Numbered from the stretch's first letter, positions 46,206-56,230 are shown. The stretch: 64,000 nucleotides of DNA from Arthrobacter sp. Leaf137 (GCF_001423525.1 NZ_LMOI01000012.1:252115-316114); one strand, 5' to 3'. The notes: generated by a model from the letters alone, not told the origin. Numbers and translations: made by a program.

Positions 46206-47786
46206 CTACCGGACGATCAATTCGGGGTTGGCCTGCTGGCAGCGGGCATCCCCGGCAGTCTGGTTGACGATGTCGTCCGGGAGGGCCGCACCGGATCCGC
46301 TCCCGTAGGTGGCCCCCGACGTGAAATCGCTGCCGAGGTAGACCTGGACACCCGACACCCCGGGCGCCGGGATCACCTGTGAGGCGGGAATCCCCAGGAG
46401 CGCGGCCACGTCCGCTGCGACGTCAGCATAGTTGGCACCGTAGTAGACGCCTGACTGGGCTATGGCCTGCGCTTCGAACTGGGCAGCCTGGGTAAAGCCG
46501 CCGGAGACCAGTGCCTGGACGATTTCCTGGGAACGGCCGGGAACGCCGGAGCCGTTTGCCACTGACACAGGTTGGAGGGCCTTGTTGTACGGCGGGAGGG
46601 GTGCTTCAGTTTCCGTCGGAGTCGCTGACGGGGAAGGGCTTTCAGTGGGCGACGGCGTGGTGGGTGCAGTGGGGTCCGTCAGGTCGACGTCCTTCTGAAG
46701 CGCGGTGAAAAGCTGGGAACCCGCGGGTTCGGCAATTTCGAGGCGGTTGGGATCTGACACGGCAGGCGTGGTGGGCACGGATACAAACGCCACCTTCCCG
46801 AGGTCGATGTCCTTGAGCCGGTTACCGATGGTCAGCAGGGTGGGCACCGAGGCCAGCCCTTCGTCCACCGTGAGGTTCTGGGTGACGACGTCGGCGATCT
46901 TCAGCATCCGGGCCGGATCCGACAACGTTCCCTCGTCCTTGATTTTCCGGGTCAGCGAAGACAGGAAGCCCTGCTGTGCCTGGATACGCCCCAGGTCCCC
47001 GCCGTCGGCGAACGCGTGCCGGGTGCGAAGGAAGGCGAGTGCCTGCTCGCCCTGCACGGCAGAGGTTCCTGCCGGCAGCCGGAGCCGGGAATCCGGATCA
47101 TAGATGGCGTCGCTGACGCAGACGTCCACGCCACCCACCGCGTTGGACAGCTCCTTAACGGCGTTGAAGTCGGCCATCATGAAATGGTCCACTTCCAGTC
47201 CGGTCAGTTTGTTGACGGTATCCACGGCACAACCGATTCCGGCCTCACCCATGGCTTCGTTGATCATCACTCCGCTGCGCGCGGGATATTCACGTCCCGT
47301 CTTGGAGTCCTTGCAAGCGGGGATGTTGACCAGCAGGTCACGCGGGAAGCTGATGACGCTGACACGTTTGTTGTCCTCCGAGATGTCCATCAGCATCATG
47401 ACGTCAGACTTGCCATAGCCCGTTGAGTCATCGGATGAGCCGTATTCCGAGTTCTTGCCGTCGCGGGTGTCAGACCCGAGGATCAGGATCTGCATCCGCC
47501 CGGTGGCGTCATTCACCGGCCCCTCGGTGCCCGATCCGCCGGCGTTCAGTGGCGCCTTCGAGATGTTGTTCTGGAGGCGGATGAACCAGAATCCGGCAAA
47601 GGCCAGGCCGCCCACCAACGCCACCGCGACGATGGCGGTGATGATCTTCAACCAGACGGGCATCCCCCGGATGGGCCCAAAGTGCCGGGCAGCGCCCAGG
47701 CCGGCCTGGTCGGCGTGCCTGGAAACGGGGCCAGAGCCGGGTGGCGGCTCAGCGCCGAACTCGTTTTTGCCACGGCCTCGCGCCAC
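46206..47786 (-). CDS. LytR-CpsA-Psr (LCP) family cell-wall glycopolymer ligase
   Basis: Transfers teichoic acid-like or arabinogalactan-like polymers from a lipid carrier to peptidoglycan. The 526-residue protein has a cytoplasmic N-terminal region of about 40 residues, one transmembrane helix (IITAIVAVALVGGLAFAGFWFI), the LCP domain with GSDTRDGKNSEYG, KSDVMMLMDISEDNKRVSVISFPRDLLVNIP and the metal and pyrophosphate-binding Arg/Asp residues, then a Ser/Pro/Thr linker and a LytR_C domain (VANGSGVPGRSQEIVQALVSGGF). The start is GTG 47786. Confidence 0.93.
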   Translation of the reverse strand: MARGRGKNEFGAEPPPGSGPVSRHADQAGLGAARHFGPIRGMPVWLKIITAIVAVALVGGLAFAGFWFIRLQNNISKAPLNAGGSGTEGPVNDATGRMQILILGSDTRDGKNSEYGSSDDSTGYGKSDVMMLMDISEDNKRVSVISFPRDLLVNIPACKDSKTGREYPARSGVMINEAMGEAGIGCAVDTVNKLTGLEVDHFMMADFNAVKELSNAVGGVDVCVSDAIYDPDSRLRLPAGTSAVQGEQALAFLRTRHAFADGGDLGRIQAQQGFLSSLTRKIKDEGTLSDPARMLKIADVVTQNLTVDEGLASVPTLLTIGNRLKDIDLGKVAFVSVPTTPAVSDPNRLEIAEPAGSQLFTALQKDVDLTDPTAPTTPSPTESPSPSATPTETEAPLPPYNKALQPVSVANGSGVPGRSQEIVQALVSGGFTQAAQFEAQAIAQSGVYYGANYADVAADVAALLGIPASQVIPAPGVSGVQVYLGSDFTSGATYGSGSGAALPDDIVNQTAGDARCQQANPELIVR

Positions 47787-47882
47787 GTGTTGAACCTTCC
47801 TCTAAATACAAAATCCGGTCCATTTTAGTGGCCGAGTCTGGGAAAACGCCGGGCGGTGACCTGCGACACCCCGCCAAAGACG

Positions 47883-48842
47883 TCAGAAACCGAGCTTGAC
47901 CAGCTGTTTTGGATCCCGCTGCCAGTCCTTTGCCACCTTCACATGGAGATCCAGGTAGATGCGTGTGCCGAGCAGCGCCTCGATGCCCTTGCGCGCATTG
48001 GTCCCCACCTCCCGCAGCCTGCTTCCGCCCTTGCCGATGATGATGGCTTTCTGGGACGGACGTTCCACGTAGAGGTTTACCCGCACGTCGAGGAGTGGAT
48101 TGTCTTCCGGCCGGTCCTCACGGGGAACGATCTCTTCCACCACCACGGCGAGTGAATGCGGAAGTTCATCCCGGACGCCTTCCAGCGCCGCCTCGCGGAT
48201 CAGTTCGGCCACCATGACAGCCTCAGGCTCGTCGGTCAGTTCACCGTCCGGGTACAGAGGGGGCGACGGCGGCATGTGGCTGATCAGGACATCGGCCACA
48301 GTATCCACCTGGAATCCATCGTTCGCGGACACGGGGACGATGTCCCGCCACCCGTCTTCGCCCAATACTTCACGGCCGAGGGCGTCGACGGCCAGCAGCT
48401 GTTCGGTCAGCGCCTGCTTGTCCACAAGGTCAGCCTTCGTCACGATGGCGATCACAGGCTTCCCGCCCGCGGCGGCAAGCTGGGCCGCGATGAACTTGTC
48501 GCCGGGACCGATCTTTTCGTTGGCGGGCAGGCAGAAGCCGATGGCGTCCACCTCTGCGAGGGTGTCGGCCACCAGGTCGTTCAGGCGCTTGCCGAGCAGG
48601 GTCCGCGGCCGGTGCAGCCCCGGTGTGTCCACCAGGATCAGCTGGGCGTCCTCCCGGTGAACGATCCCCCGGATGGTGTGCCGGGTGGTCTGGGGTTTGG
48701 CAGACGTGATGGCTACTTTCTTACCCACCAGGGCGTTGGTCAAAGTGGACTTGCCCGCGTTGGGACGCCCGACGAGGACCGAGAACCCCGCCCGGAATCC
48801 GCCGAAATCGTCCTCTGCCTGGGCCTTACTTTTCTTGCTCAC
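47883..48842 (-). CDS. era: GTPase Era
   Basis: A 30S assembly GTPase that binds 16S rRNA near the 3' end. G motifs are GRPNAGKST (G1), DTPGLHRP (G3) and TKAD (G4); the C-terminal KH domain carries GKGGSRLREVG. I use GTG 48842 ([12 protein letters not shown]) with GGGAG upstream; a longer frame exists but would overlap more of the upstream gene. It overlaps the CNNM/CorC gene end by 17 bases. Confidence 0.94.
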   Translation of the reverse strand: MSKKSKAQAEDDFGGFRAGFSVLVGRPNAGKSTLTNALVGKKVAITSAKPQTTRHTIRGIVHREDAQLILVDTPGLHRPRTLLGKRLNDLVADTLAEVDAIGFCLPANEKIGPGDKFIAAQLAAAGGKPVIAIVTKADLVDKQALTEQLLAVDALGREVLGEDGWRDIVPVSANDGFQVDTVADVLISHMPPSPPLYPDGELTDEPEAVMVAELIREAALEGVRDELPHSLAVVVEEIVPREDRPEDNPLLDVRVNLYVERPSQKAIIIGKGGSRLREVGTNARKGIEALLGTRIYLDLHVKVAKDWQRDPKQLVKLGF

Positions 48843-50157
48843 GTGGAACTCCCTGCTGGGTTGCTTCCGCCTCATGGAAGAGGTCTTCAAGGTCAGTGTC
48901 TACTGTTGGCACGGGCGCCGCAATGATGTGGCTGACGCGGTTGCGGCGGCCCTCAAGCCGGTCGGCCCGCAGCGATACGCCTTGGACTTCCACCCGGCTG
49001 CCCACGATGGGAACGCGTCCCAACGCTTTGGCGAGGAGTCCGCCCGCGGTGTCCACCTCGTCGTCGTCAAGCTCGATATCAAAGAGCTCTCCGAGGTCAT
49101 CGATGCTCATCCTGGAGCTGACGCGGTAGGAACCGTCACCGAGCTCGACGGCCTCGGCGTTTTCGGTGTCGTATTCGTCAACGATCTCGCCAACGATTTC
49201 CTCGATCAGGTCCTCCAGCGTGACCAGGCCGGCCGTGCCGCCGTACTCGTCGATGACGATGGCCACATGCGTCGATTCCTTCTGCAGTTCGCGCAGCAGG
49301 TCGCTCACCGGTTTTGATTCCGGCACGTAGCGGACCTCGCGGGCCATGGAGTCAACCGTGGGCGGTTCGACGCCGGCGTCCAGTTCGTGTACGACGGCGG
49401 CCACGTCCTTGAGGTAGACGATCCCCAGGATGTGGTCGGTGTCCTCGCCGATGACCGGGACCCGGGAGTAGCCGGACCGGAGGAACAGGGACATGGCCTC
49501 GTGCAGGCTCGAACCGGAGTCGATGCCGACAATGTCCGTCCTGGGCACCATGACGGCACGGACCAGGGTGTCCCCGAAATCAAACACCGACTGGATCATC
49601 TCAGCTTCGGTGTCCTCGATCATGTCGGATTCGCTGGCGCGGTCCACCAGTTCACGGAATTCCTGCTCGCTGAAGAAGGCTTCATCCCCTCCGGGTGCGC
49701 CCGGGGCTGCAGCGCTTCCCAACGCGACGAGCCATCCCGGGATGGGTCCGAGGACCCACGTCAGGAAACGGATCATCGGCGCCGTGAAACGCACCACTGC
49801 AGCCGAGTGGAGCCTGCCCAACTGGCGGGGTGAGACACCCACGATCACGAACCCGAGCAGCGCCATGATGCCGGTCGCTGCAAGGCCGGCCAGCCAGATG
49901 TTGTCCAGGAGACTGTAGAGCAGTACCGAGACGGCAACCGCGGAGGCCATTTCGAACCAGACACGCCAGAACCGCAGGGCCCGGATATGCGCAACGGGCT
50001 CGCGGAGGATGTTGCGCATTGCAGTTCCGCGGCTGCGGAGCAGTGCTTCTTCCGCATCGTGGCGGGGGAGGAAATTGAAGGCGGCCTCGGCCGCGGTCAG
50101 TACGGCGGCGATGGCCAGGAAGACCAGGGCCATCGCCACCAGGAGCAGGGGCGTCAC
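48826..50157 (-). CDS. CNNM/CorC family transporter (HlyC/CorC hemolysin-like)
   Basis: A 443-residue membrane protein: N-terminal CNNM/DUF21 transmembrane domain ([29 protein letters not shown] and further helices), then paired CBS domains ([14 protein letters not shown] ... [34 protein letters not shown]) and a C-terminal CorC/HlyC domain. CNNM proteins are implicated in Mg/Co export; hemolysin is a historical label. Start GTG 50157 overlaps the ybeY stop by four bases; in order with phoH-ybeY-era. Confidence 0.92.
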   Translation of the reverse strand: MTPLLLVAMALVFLAIAAVLTAAEAAFNFLPRHDAEEALLRSRGTAMRNILREPVAHIRALRFWRVWFEMASAVAVSVLLYSLLDNIWLAGLAATGIMALLGFVIVGVSPRQLGRLHSAAVVRFTAPMIRFLTWVLGPIPGWLVALGSAAAPGAPGGDEAFFSEQEFRELVDRASESDMIEDTEAEMIQSVFDFGDTLVRAVMVPRTDIVGIDSGSSLHEAMSLFLRSGYSRVPVIGEDTDHILGIVYLKDVAAVVHELDAGVEPPTVDSMAREVRYVPESKPVSDLLRELQKESTHVAIVIDEYGGTAGLVTLEDLIEEIVGEIVDEYDTENAEAVELGDGSYRVSSRMSIDDLGELFDIELDDDEVDTAGGLLAKALGRVPIVGSRVEVQGVSLRADRLEGRRNRVSHIIAAPVPTVDTDLEDLFHEAEATQQGVPREQEK

Positions 50158-50627
50158 TGGGTGGTCTCGGCGGGCGCTTCCTTGCCGGTGAAGCCGGTCA
50201 GGAGTTCGCGCTGGAGCCCGAACATCTCTTCCTTCTCTTCGGGCTCGGCATGGTCATAGCCCAAAAGGTGCAGGATGCCGTGCGTGGTCAGCAGCAGCAT
50301 CTCATCCTGGAGGGCGTGGCCGGCGTTTTTGGCCTGGACTTGTGCCACCTGGGGGCAGATGGCGATGTCGCCGAGCATCCCCTGCGGGGTGGGACGGTCC
50401 GGAGTTCCGGGCGTGAGTTCATCCATGGGCACCGACAACACGTCGGTTGCCCCGGGCTCGTCCATGAGTTCGACGTGAAGCTTCTCCATGGCTGGCTCAT
50501 CCACCAGGAGAATGGACAGTTCGGCCTGCGGATGGATGTAAAGCTGTTCAAAAATGTACCGGGACAGGGCTACCAGCCCCGCCTCGTCCACCTGGACGCC
50601 GGATTCGTTGTTCACCTCGATGCTCAT
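50154..50627 (-). CDS. ybeY: Endoribonuclease YbeY (rRNA maturation factor)
   Basis: Zinc-dependent RNase involved in 16S rRNA 3'-end processing and 70S quality control. The 157-residue protein has the family HGILHLLGYDHAEPEEKEEM (H3xH5xH zinc site). It overlaps phoH (ATGA) and the CNNM gene by four bases each, so phoH-ybeY-corC-era is a translationally coupled operon. Confidence 0.95.
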   Translation of the reverse strand: MSIEVNNESGVQVDEAGLVALSRYIFEQLYIHPQAELSILLVDEPAMEKLHVELMDEPGATDVLSVPMDELTPGTPDRPTPQGMLGDIAICPQVAQVQAKNAGHALQDEMLLLTTHGILHLLGYDHAEPEEKEEMFGLQRELLTGFTGKEAPAETTQ

Positions 50628-51712
50628 GCGTGCTCCCCCCGCTTTTCCCTGCCGGCCGTTTGCCGGGCACGGTTCCTTTGCCTGTCGTCCCAGATGCTGT
50701 AGGCATTGACGATGTCTCCCACGAGGCGGTGCCGTACCACGTCCGCCGCATCAAGGACGGAGAAGTTCACGCCTTCGATGCCGTGCAGGATCTCCTCCAC
50801 GATCCGCAGCCCGGACCGTGTCCCGAAGGGCAGGTCCACCTGGGTGACGTCACCGGTGACCACCATCTTGGAACCGAAGCCCAGCCGGGTGAGGAACATC
50901 TTCATCTGTTCCGGGGTGGTGTTCTGGGCCTCATCCAGGATGATGAATGCGTCATTGAGCGTCCGGCCGCGCATGTAGGCCAGTGGAGCCACCTCAATGG
51001 TTCCGGCTGCCATGAGCCGTGGAATGGATTCGGGGTCCATCATGTCGTGGAGCGCATCGTAGAGCGGCCTCAGGTAGGGGTCGATCTTGTCGCTCAGGGT
51101 TCCGGGCAGGAATCCGAGGCGTTCGCCTGCTTCGACGGCCGGGCGGGTAAGGATGATGCGGCTGACTTCCTTCTGCTGAAGGGCCTGGACAGCCTTGGCC
51201 ATGGCCAGGTACGTCTTGCCGGTTCCGGCGGGGCCGATGCCGAAAATGACGGTGTTGTCATCGATGGCGTCGACGTAGTTCTTCTGGTTCAGCGTCTTGG
51301 GCCGGATGGTCCTGCCCCGGCTGGAGAGGATGTCGTGCGTCAGCACATCCACGGGGTTCTGGAGCGACTGGCTCCGGAGCAGTGCCACCAGCTGCTGCAG
51401 GACCGCGGGGGTGATGACGGTGCCGCGTGCCACCAGGCCGCGGACTTCCTGGAGGAGCCGCATGATCCGGGGGACGTCGCCGGCCGGGCCGCTGAGGGAA
51501 AGTTCGTTGCCGCGGACGTGGAAGTTGACCTCCGGGAACTGCTCCTCGATGTACCGCAGCGCCTCATCGTGGCTGCCGAGTGACTGGACCATCTGATCGG
51601 AATTGTCGAAAAGGACTACCTCGGTCCGGACGCCGGGAAGGGTGTGGGGAAATTCCCCGGCAGTGCCCTCTCCCGTGTTGAGCCGGCGCTTTCCGTTGGC
51701 TGATTCAGTCAT
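50624..51712 (-). CDS. phoH: PhoH-like ATPase
   Basis: A 362-residue AAA-like ATPase/putative RNA helicase. The N-terminal domain (about 20-110) contains HVRGNELSLSGPAGDVPRIMRLL; Walker A is GPAGTGKT (about 170) and Walker B ILDEAQN (about 265). It is the leading gene of the phoH-ybeY-corC-era operon. A weak RBS precedes ATG 51712. Members function in RNA metabolism with YbeY, but the actual substrate is unclear. Confidence 0.92.
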   Translation of the reverse strand: MTESANGKRRLNTGEGTAGEFPHTLPGVRTEVVLFDNSDQMVQSLGSHDEALRYIEEQFPEVNFHVRGNELSLSGPAGDVPRIMRLLQEVRGLVARGTVITPAVLQQLVALLRSQSLQNPVDVLTHDILSSRGRTIRPKTLNQKNYVDAIDDNTVIFGIGPAGTGKTYLAMAKAVQALQQKEVSRIILTRPAVEAGERLGFLPGTLSDKIDPYLRPLYDALHDMMDPESIPRLMAAGTIEVAPLAYMRGRTLNDAFIILDEAQNTTPEQMKMFLTRLGFGSKMVVTGDVTQVDLPFGTRSGLRIVEEILHGIEGVNFSVLDAADVVRHRLVGDIVNAYSIWDDRQRNRARQTAGREKRGEHA

Positions 51713-52088
51713 GGTGCTGGCCCGCAGGCCTGTGGTCCCCTCGAGGTAGTTTCTGCTGTCGTCCCGGTCCGGGAAACCAGTGCCAGGTTTCTGCGCTCCG
51801 TGATCCTTTTATCTTACGCCAGCGCACCCTGCCCTCCGGCAAAGCGGAACAGAGGGAGACCGTAGGCGGCCACACGCACGAGGGGACAGGGAGCAGCTGC
51901 GCCCACGCAGTATCGGTCATTAGGTATCAACTTCATATCGTCCTCATATCGTTCCCGTTGCAGTTGTGCCCCATGGCCGGAACCGGGCAAATCGCTTCGC
52001 CGGGCTGTGCAATGCTGGAAATCCAGCCACGGCTGTGACATTGGGCCGACCGGGGAACGGCCCTCACGACAGGAAAGGAAAGGCACAA
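51713..52088. other. 376-base divergent intergenic region, phoH to GerMN gene
   Basis: This gene-free stretch should hold promoters for phoH (-) and the GerMN lipoprotein (+). The visible structure is a direct repeat at 51933-51951 (separate entry) and AT-enriched sequence around 51910-51955. No hairpin, RNA gene or further ORF with an RBS was recognised. Confidence 0.5.
51933..51951. repeat. Direct repeat with 11-base period upstream of GerMN lipoprotein
   Basis: TCATATCG occurs at 51933-51940 and 51944-51951, spaced 11 bases start to start. An 11-base period is typical of OmpR-family response regulator sites (for example PhoP or MtrA). It lies about 140 bases upstream of the GerMN gene. 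Confidence 0.5.
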
Positions 52089-53042
52089 GTGCCGGATACC
52101 GTTGCGCCCCGCCGGGCAGGTCGACACGTGGGCCGCGCCCGCGCGTTCGTGCTGGCAGGTGTCCTGACGGCCGTGCCGATCCTTGCCGGTTGCGTAGCAG
52201 AACCTGGCCCCTCCCCCACGGGCACCCTCATGACCGGGCCTGCGACCACGGGAAGCCAGGAGCCGCCTTCCACCAGCGCCCCGCTGGAAACCACGCAGTC
52301 GTCCAACAAGGCGCCCGTTTACTGGATAGGCCGCAGCAGCAGCAACGTCTTCCTGTACAGGGAGTTCCGGGACGTGCCTGAACAGGAGAACCCGGTGACG
52401 CGCGCACTGCGCGCCATGATGTCCGATAAGCCCCTTGACCCTGACTTCTTCACCCCGTGGCAGAACCCCGGCAAGCTGGCCACCTCGATTTCCGGCAAGG
52501 ACGTCATCACCGTCGATGTCTCCGAGGACGCCTTCAACAGCAACCTGGATGCGGACATGGCCGCCCGGGCAGTCCAGCAGCTCGTCTACACGGCCACTGC
52601 TGCCGCAGCCAGTTCCGGGTTGATCGACTCCGGCCAGCAGATCCGGGTACGGATCCTTGTGGACGGCCACACCGACTACATGGCTTTCGGGCAGGTTCAG
52701 CTGGGCGCCCTGATGACCAGGACGGCGGGCTTGGTGGCTCCTGTCTGGATCATCGATCCCCAGGAAAGCTCCGAAGTGGCGGACGGCAGTGTCAAAATCA
52801 CGGGACGCAGCACATCGGCGGGCGGCAAGCTTCGCTGGCAGATCCTGCGGACCGGGGACAACGGCGCCAAGGCGCCCTTCCTCACCGGCGAAACCACGGC
52901 GTCGTCGGAACAGGGGCAGGCGGGAGTGTTCACGCTGGCCCTGACCCTCCCCGCCGGGGACTACGAACTGAGGGTCGCCCAGGCCGGGTCCGACGGCGGG
53001 CCGGACCAGTTCGAGGACAACCGGTCCTTCAAGGTCAGGTAG
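52089..53042 (+). CDS. GerMN/Gmad2 domain lipoprotein
   Basis: A 317-residue predicted lipoprotein: lipobox ILAGC with Cys35, a Thr/Ser/Pro spacer, a GerMN domain (VYWIGRSSSNVFLYREFRDVP ... VSEDAFNSNLDADMAARAVQQLVYTATAAAASSG, about 80-215) and a C-terminal immunoglobulin-like Gmad2 domain (IIDPQESSEVADGSVKITGRST ..., about 230-317). GerMN is also found in LpqB, the MtrAB-associated lipoprotein, so a surface or cell-wall role is possible. GTG start with AGGAAAGGAAAGG upstream. It overlaps the convergent rsmE end by eight bases. Confidence 0.85.
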   Translation: MPDTVAPRRAGRHVGRARAFVLAGVLTAVPILAGCVAEPGPSPTGTLMTGPATTGSQEPPSTSAPLETTQSSNKAPVYWIGRSSSNVFLYREFRDVPEQENPVTRALRAMMSDKPLDPDFFTPWQNPGKLATSISGKDVITVDVSEDAFNSNLDADMAARAVQQLVYTATAAAASSGLIDSGQQIRVRILVDGHTDYMAFGQVQLGALMTRTAGLVAPVWIIDPQESSEVADGSVKITGRSTSAGGKLRWQILRTGDNGAKAPFLTGETTASSEQGQAGVFTLALTLPAGDYELRVAQAGSDGGPDQFEDNRSFKVR

Positions 53043-53808
53043 CGTCCCAGCGCCCCAGGATGTCGCTGGAGAGCACGACGGCGGCAGGACCGGCCGTGGA
53101 TGAGCGCAGCACGTGGTGGCCCAGAAGGGCCGTGACGGCTCCGCGATCGCAGAGGCGCGTCACCTCCCGTGGGCTGATTCCACCCTCCGGGCCCACGATG
53201 AGGAGCACTTCACTGGTTCCGGTGCCGCTGGCACCGTCCCAGCCTTCCAGGACAGAACGGAGGGGCCGCACTGCGTCTTCGTGCAGGATGACTGCAAGGT
53301 CCGCGGCTTCCACGGCGGCAGCAAGTGCAGCGGTGTCGACGGCGGGACGCACCTCAGGGACCCATGCCCGCCGTGCCTGCTTGGCGGCAGCGCCCACCAC
53401 GGACTGCCATTTGGCGTGCGCCTTGGCGGCCCGGTCACCTTTCCACCGGACGATGGAACGTTCGGACTGCCAGGGAATGACGGCGTCGATGCCCAGTTCA
53501 GTGGCGGTCTCGATGGCGAGCTCATCGCGGTCGCCCTTGGCGAGGGCCTGCACCAGGACCAGTCGGACACTGGGGCGGGCCTCCTCCACCAGGGCACCGC
53601 ACCGCACAGTGAGGCGGGTGCCTGCGGCCTCAGCCACAGTCCCGCTCATGCGGGTACCCGCGCCGTCGACGATGTCCACGGCTTCGCCCGCCGCGAGGCG
53701 CTTTACGGCGACCGCGTGGCGCGCCTCCGGGCCCTCCAGGACAAACTCCATGCCCTCCTCCAGCCCGTCAAGGGATCCGGCGGAGGCAAAAAAGACGGGG
53801 TTGCTCAC
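53035..53808 (-). CDS. rsmE: 16S rRNA (uracil-1498-N3)-methyltransferase RsmE
   Basis: SPOUT-class methyltransferase for U1498 of 16S rRNA. The 257-residue protein has an N-terminal PUA-like domain (RHAVAVKRLAAGEAVDIVDGAG), then the knotted C-terminal domain with LLIVGPEGGISPREVTRL and ALLGHHVLRSSTAGPAAV, the SAM-binding signatures. It follows dnaJ after two bases, so the two are coupled in the hrcA-dnaJ-rsmE unit. Confidence 0.95.
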   Translation of the reverse strand: MSNPVFFASAGSLDGLEEGMEFVLEGPEARHAVAVKRLAAGEAVDIVDGAGTRMSGTVAEAAGTRLTVRCGALVEEARPSVRLVLVQALAKGDRDELAIETATELGIDAVIPWQSERSIVRWKGDRAAKAHAKWQSVVGAAAKQARRAWVPEVRPAVDTAALAAAVEAADLAVILHEDAVRPLRSVLEGWDGASGTGTSEVLLIVGPEGGISPREVTRLCDRGAVTALLGHHVLRSSTAGPAAVVLSSDILGRWDAT

Positions 53809-53810
53809 CG

Positions 53811-54938
53811 CTACAGGTTACCCAGCCGGTCCCGCAGCTTCGCGAACATCCCGCCGCTGGCAGCGAGCTTGCCTTCGGTGATCTGTTCTCCGCGGAGCTT
53901 GGCGAGCTGCCGGAGGAGCTCCTCCTGCGCTGCGTCGAGCTTGGCCGGCGTTTCCACCTGCAGGTGCACCTTCAGGTCGCCGCGGCCGTATCCGCGCAGG
54001 TGGGTGACGCCAAGGCCGCGGAGGGTGATGATTTCACCGGACTGGGTGCCTGGCTTCACGTCGATGTCCTGGGTTCCGTCGAAGGTCTCCAGGCTGACGT
54101 CGGTGCCCAGCGCTGCCGCCGTCATGGGAATGTTCAGGGTTGCGTGCAGGTCGTCGCCGTCCCGCACATAGGTGGCGTCGTTGTTGACGCGGACCTCTAC
54201 GTAGAGGTCGCCGGAGGGGCCGCCCGCTGGGCCGGCCTCGCCCTGTCCGGTCAGCTGGATGCGTGTTCCGGTTGCGACGCCGGCAGGAACCTTGATGGTC
54301 AGGGAACGGCGGCTTCGGATGCGGCCCTGGCCGCTGCATTCATTGCAGGGGTCCTTGATAACCGTGCCGAAACCCTCGCAGGTACCGCACGGTGCAGCGG
54401 TCATGACCTGGCCGAGGATCGAACGGACAGCGCGCTGGACCTGGCCACTGCCCCCGCAGATGTCGCAGCGTTCGGGGTGCGTCCCCGGACGGCAGCATGA
54501 CCCCTCACAGGTGGGGCAGGTGACTGCAGTGTCCACCTCAAGCTTTTTGTTGACGCCGAAGACAGCGTCCCGCAGTTCGATACGGACGCTGATGAGTGCA
54601 TCCTGGCCGCGGCGGACCCGTGAGGCGGGTCCGGAGGATCCCCCGGCGCCGAAGAACGTGTCGAAGATGTCCTGGAAGGCAAAGCCCTGGCCGGCGTAGC
54701 TTCCGCCACCAAATCCGTTGTCGGTGCCGTTCTCGTTGCCGGTGGTGTCGTAAACCCGGCGTTTCTGCGGATCGGAGAGGACTTCGTAGGCGTGCGTCAC
54801 CGCCTTGAAGCGGTCCGCCGCATCTTCGCCCGGGTTGACGTCAGGGTGGAGTGTCCGGGCCAGCTTGCGGTAGGCCTTCTTGATTTCTTCTCCGGTGGCT
54901 TCCGGTGAAACTCCAAGGACGTCATAGTGGCTGCTCAA
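53811..54938 (-). CDS. dnaJ: Chaperone protein DnaJ
   Basis: DnaK co-chaperone of 375 residues. The J domain has the essential HPD in [12 protein letters not shown]; a G/F-rich region follows, then four zinc-binding motifs [24 protein letters not shown] and CNECSGQG, and the C-terminal substrate domain. The first zinc motif departs slightly from CxxCxGxG. The likely start is TTG 54938, since [15 protein letters not shown] is the usual beginning and no ATG/GTG is available. Lies downstream of hrcA. Confidence 0.93.
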   Translation of the reverse strand: MSSHYDVLGVSPEATGEEIKKAYRKLARTLHPDVNPGEDAADRFKAVTHAYEVLSDPQKRRVYDTTGNENGTDNGFGGGSYAGQGFAFQDIFDTFFGAGGSSGPASRVRRGQDALISVRIELRDAVFGVNKKLEVDTAVTCPTCEGSCCRPGTHPERCDICGGSGQVQRAVRSILGQVMTAAPCGTCEGFGTVIKDPCNECSGQGRIRSRRSLTIKVPAGVATGTRIQLTGQGEAGPAGGPSGDLYVEVRVNNDATYVRDGDDLHATLNIPMTAAALGTDVSLETFDGTQDIDVKPGTQSGEIITLRGLGVTHLRGYGRGDLKVHLQVETPAKLDAAQEELLRQLAKLRGEQITEGKLAASGGMFAKLRDRLGNL

Positions 54939-55019
54939 AGTTCGTATCTCTTCCTTGTTGTACTGCCTGCGGTGGGGCTGCCGTGCGGGCCCGGCGGCTG
55001 TGGTGCCGGGCCGGGCCGG

Positions 55020-56033
55020 TCAGGGACCCAGGATGCGGGAAAGGTAACGGGCAACTGCCCTGACGGCCGCCATGGTGTTGGGATAGTCCATCCGGGTGGG
55101 ACCCAGGATGCCGATCTTGGCCACGCTGTCCGGACCGTAGCCGGTGGCCACGACCGACGCTTCGGCCAGGCCGTCGTAAGGGTTTTCGCGGCCGATGCTG
55201 ACGGCCACGCCACGGTGGTCCTGCGCCATGTCGCTCAGCAGCCGCAGCATCACCACCTGTTCTTCCAAAGCTTCCAGCACGGGGCCGATGCTCAGCGGAA
55301 AGTCGACATTGGACCGGGCCAGGTTGGCCGTGCCGGCCATGACCATCCGGTCCTCGCGGCTGCTGTGCGCGAGTATTTCCAGGGCGTGGGCCAGCGACTG
55401 CGCCGCCTGCCGCTCCCCCGGACTGACAGAGGAGACGACGGCGGGGAGGGCCTGCGCCAGCCGGGCCAGCGGTGTTCCGGCCAGGGTTCCCAGGAAACGG
55501 CTACGCAGCGCGGACAGCGCTTCGTCCGCGAGGTCCTGCCCGGCGTCGATGACGCGCTGCTCCACGTTGCCGCTGTTCGCGATCAGGACCACCAGGACCT
55601 TGCGCGGCGCCAGCAGGACGAACTCGATGTGCCGGATCAGCGCCCGGCTGAGGTGGGGGTACTGGACCACTGCCACCTGGTTGGTCAGCTGGGACAACAG
55701 CCGCACGGTGCGGTCGAGGACGTCGTCAAGGTCGTCGGATCCCTCCAGGAGGGACTGGATGGCGCGCCGTTCGGCTTGCGAGAGCGGCTTCACGGCCGAA
55801 ATCTGGTCCACGAACAACCGGTAACCCTTGTCCGTGGGAATCCGGCCGGCGCTGGTGTGCGGCGCCGTGATGAGGCCCTCGTCCTCAAGCGCCGCCATAT
55901 CGTTCCGGATGGTGGCACTGGAAACGCCCAGGTGATGCCTTTCCACCAGGGCCTTGGAACCTACCGGCTCGCGGGAGTGGACGTAGTCCTCCACGATGGC
56001 CCGCAGTACTTCAAGCTTGCGCGGCTCACTCAC
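55020..56033 (-). CDS. hrcA: Heat-inducible transcription repressor HrcA
   Basis: Winged-helix repressor that binds CIRCE and controls chaperone genes. The 337-residue protein has the N-terminal HTH (VEDYVHSREPVGSKALVERHHLGVSSATIRNDMAALEDEGLI) and the C-terminal GAF-like domains with an inserted dimerisation region. The start is GTG 56033 after GGAGG. A CIRCE element lies 84 bases upstream, so hrcA-dnaJ-rsmE should be autoregulated. Confidence 0.95.
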   Translation of the reverse strand: MSEPRKLEVLRAIVEDYVHSREPVGSKALVERHHLGVSSATIRNDMAALEDEGLITAPHTSAGRIPTDKGYRLFVDQISAVKPLSQAERRAIQSLLEGSDDLDDVLDRTVRLLSQLTNQVAVVQYPHLSRALIRHIEFVLLAPRKVLVVLIANSGNVEQRVIDAGQDLADEALSALRSRFLGTLAGTPLARLAQALPAVVSSVSPGERQAAQSLAHALEILAHSSREDRMVMAGTANLARSNVDFPLSIGPVLEALEEQVVMLRLLSDMAQDHRGVAVSIGRENPYDGLAEASVVATGYGPDSVAKIGILGPTRMDYPNTMAAVRAVARYLSRILGP

Positions 56034-56116
56034 ACTCCACCTCCATCCAGTCGGGGTGGATCAGCCACCCGTTCCTTCCTGCCAGTCTGCACGCACTCGA
56101 ACATGCACTCGAATTG

Positions 56117-56143
56117 TTAGCACTCGACATGCCTAAGTGCTAA
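56117..56143. promoter_or_regulatory. CIRCE operator (HrcA binding site)
   Basis: TTAGCACTC (56117-56125), nine bases, AAGTGCTAA (56135-56143). The consensus is TTAGCACTC-N9-GAGTGCTAA, so only one base of the right arm differs. It lies upstream of hrcA, also between it and the + strand DUF3097 gene. Confidence 0.9.
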
Positions 56144-56230
56144 CAGTCTATTATGCCTTGGCCCGTTGTTAGCATTGGTACCGCTCCGGGCGAAATTCCG
56201 GGACAAGACCTACGGCGAGGCGGAGTGACC

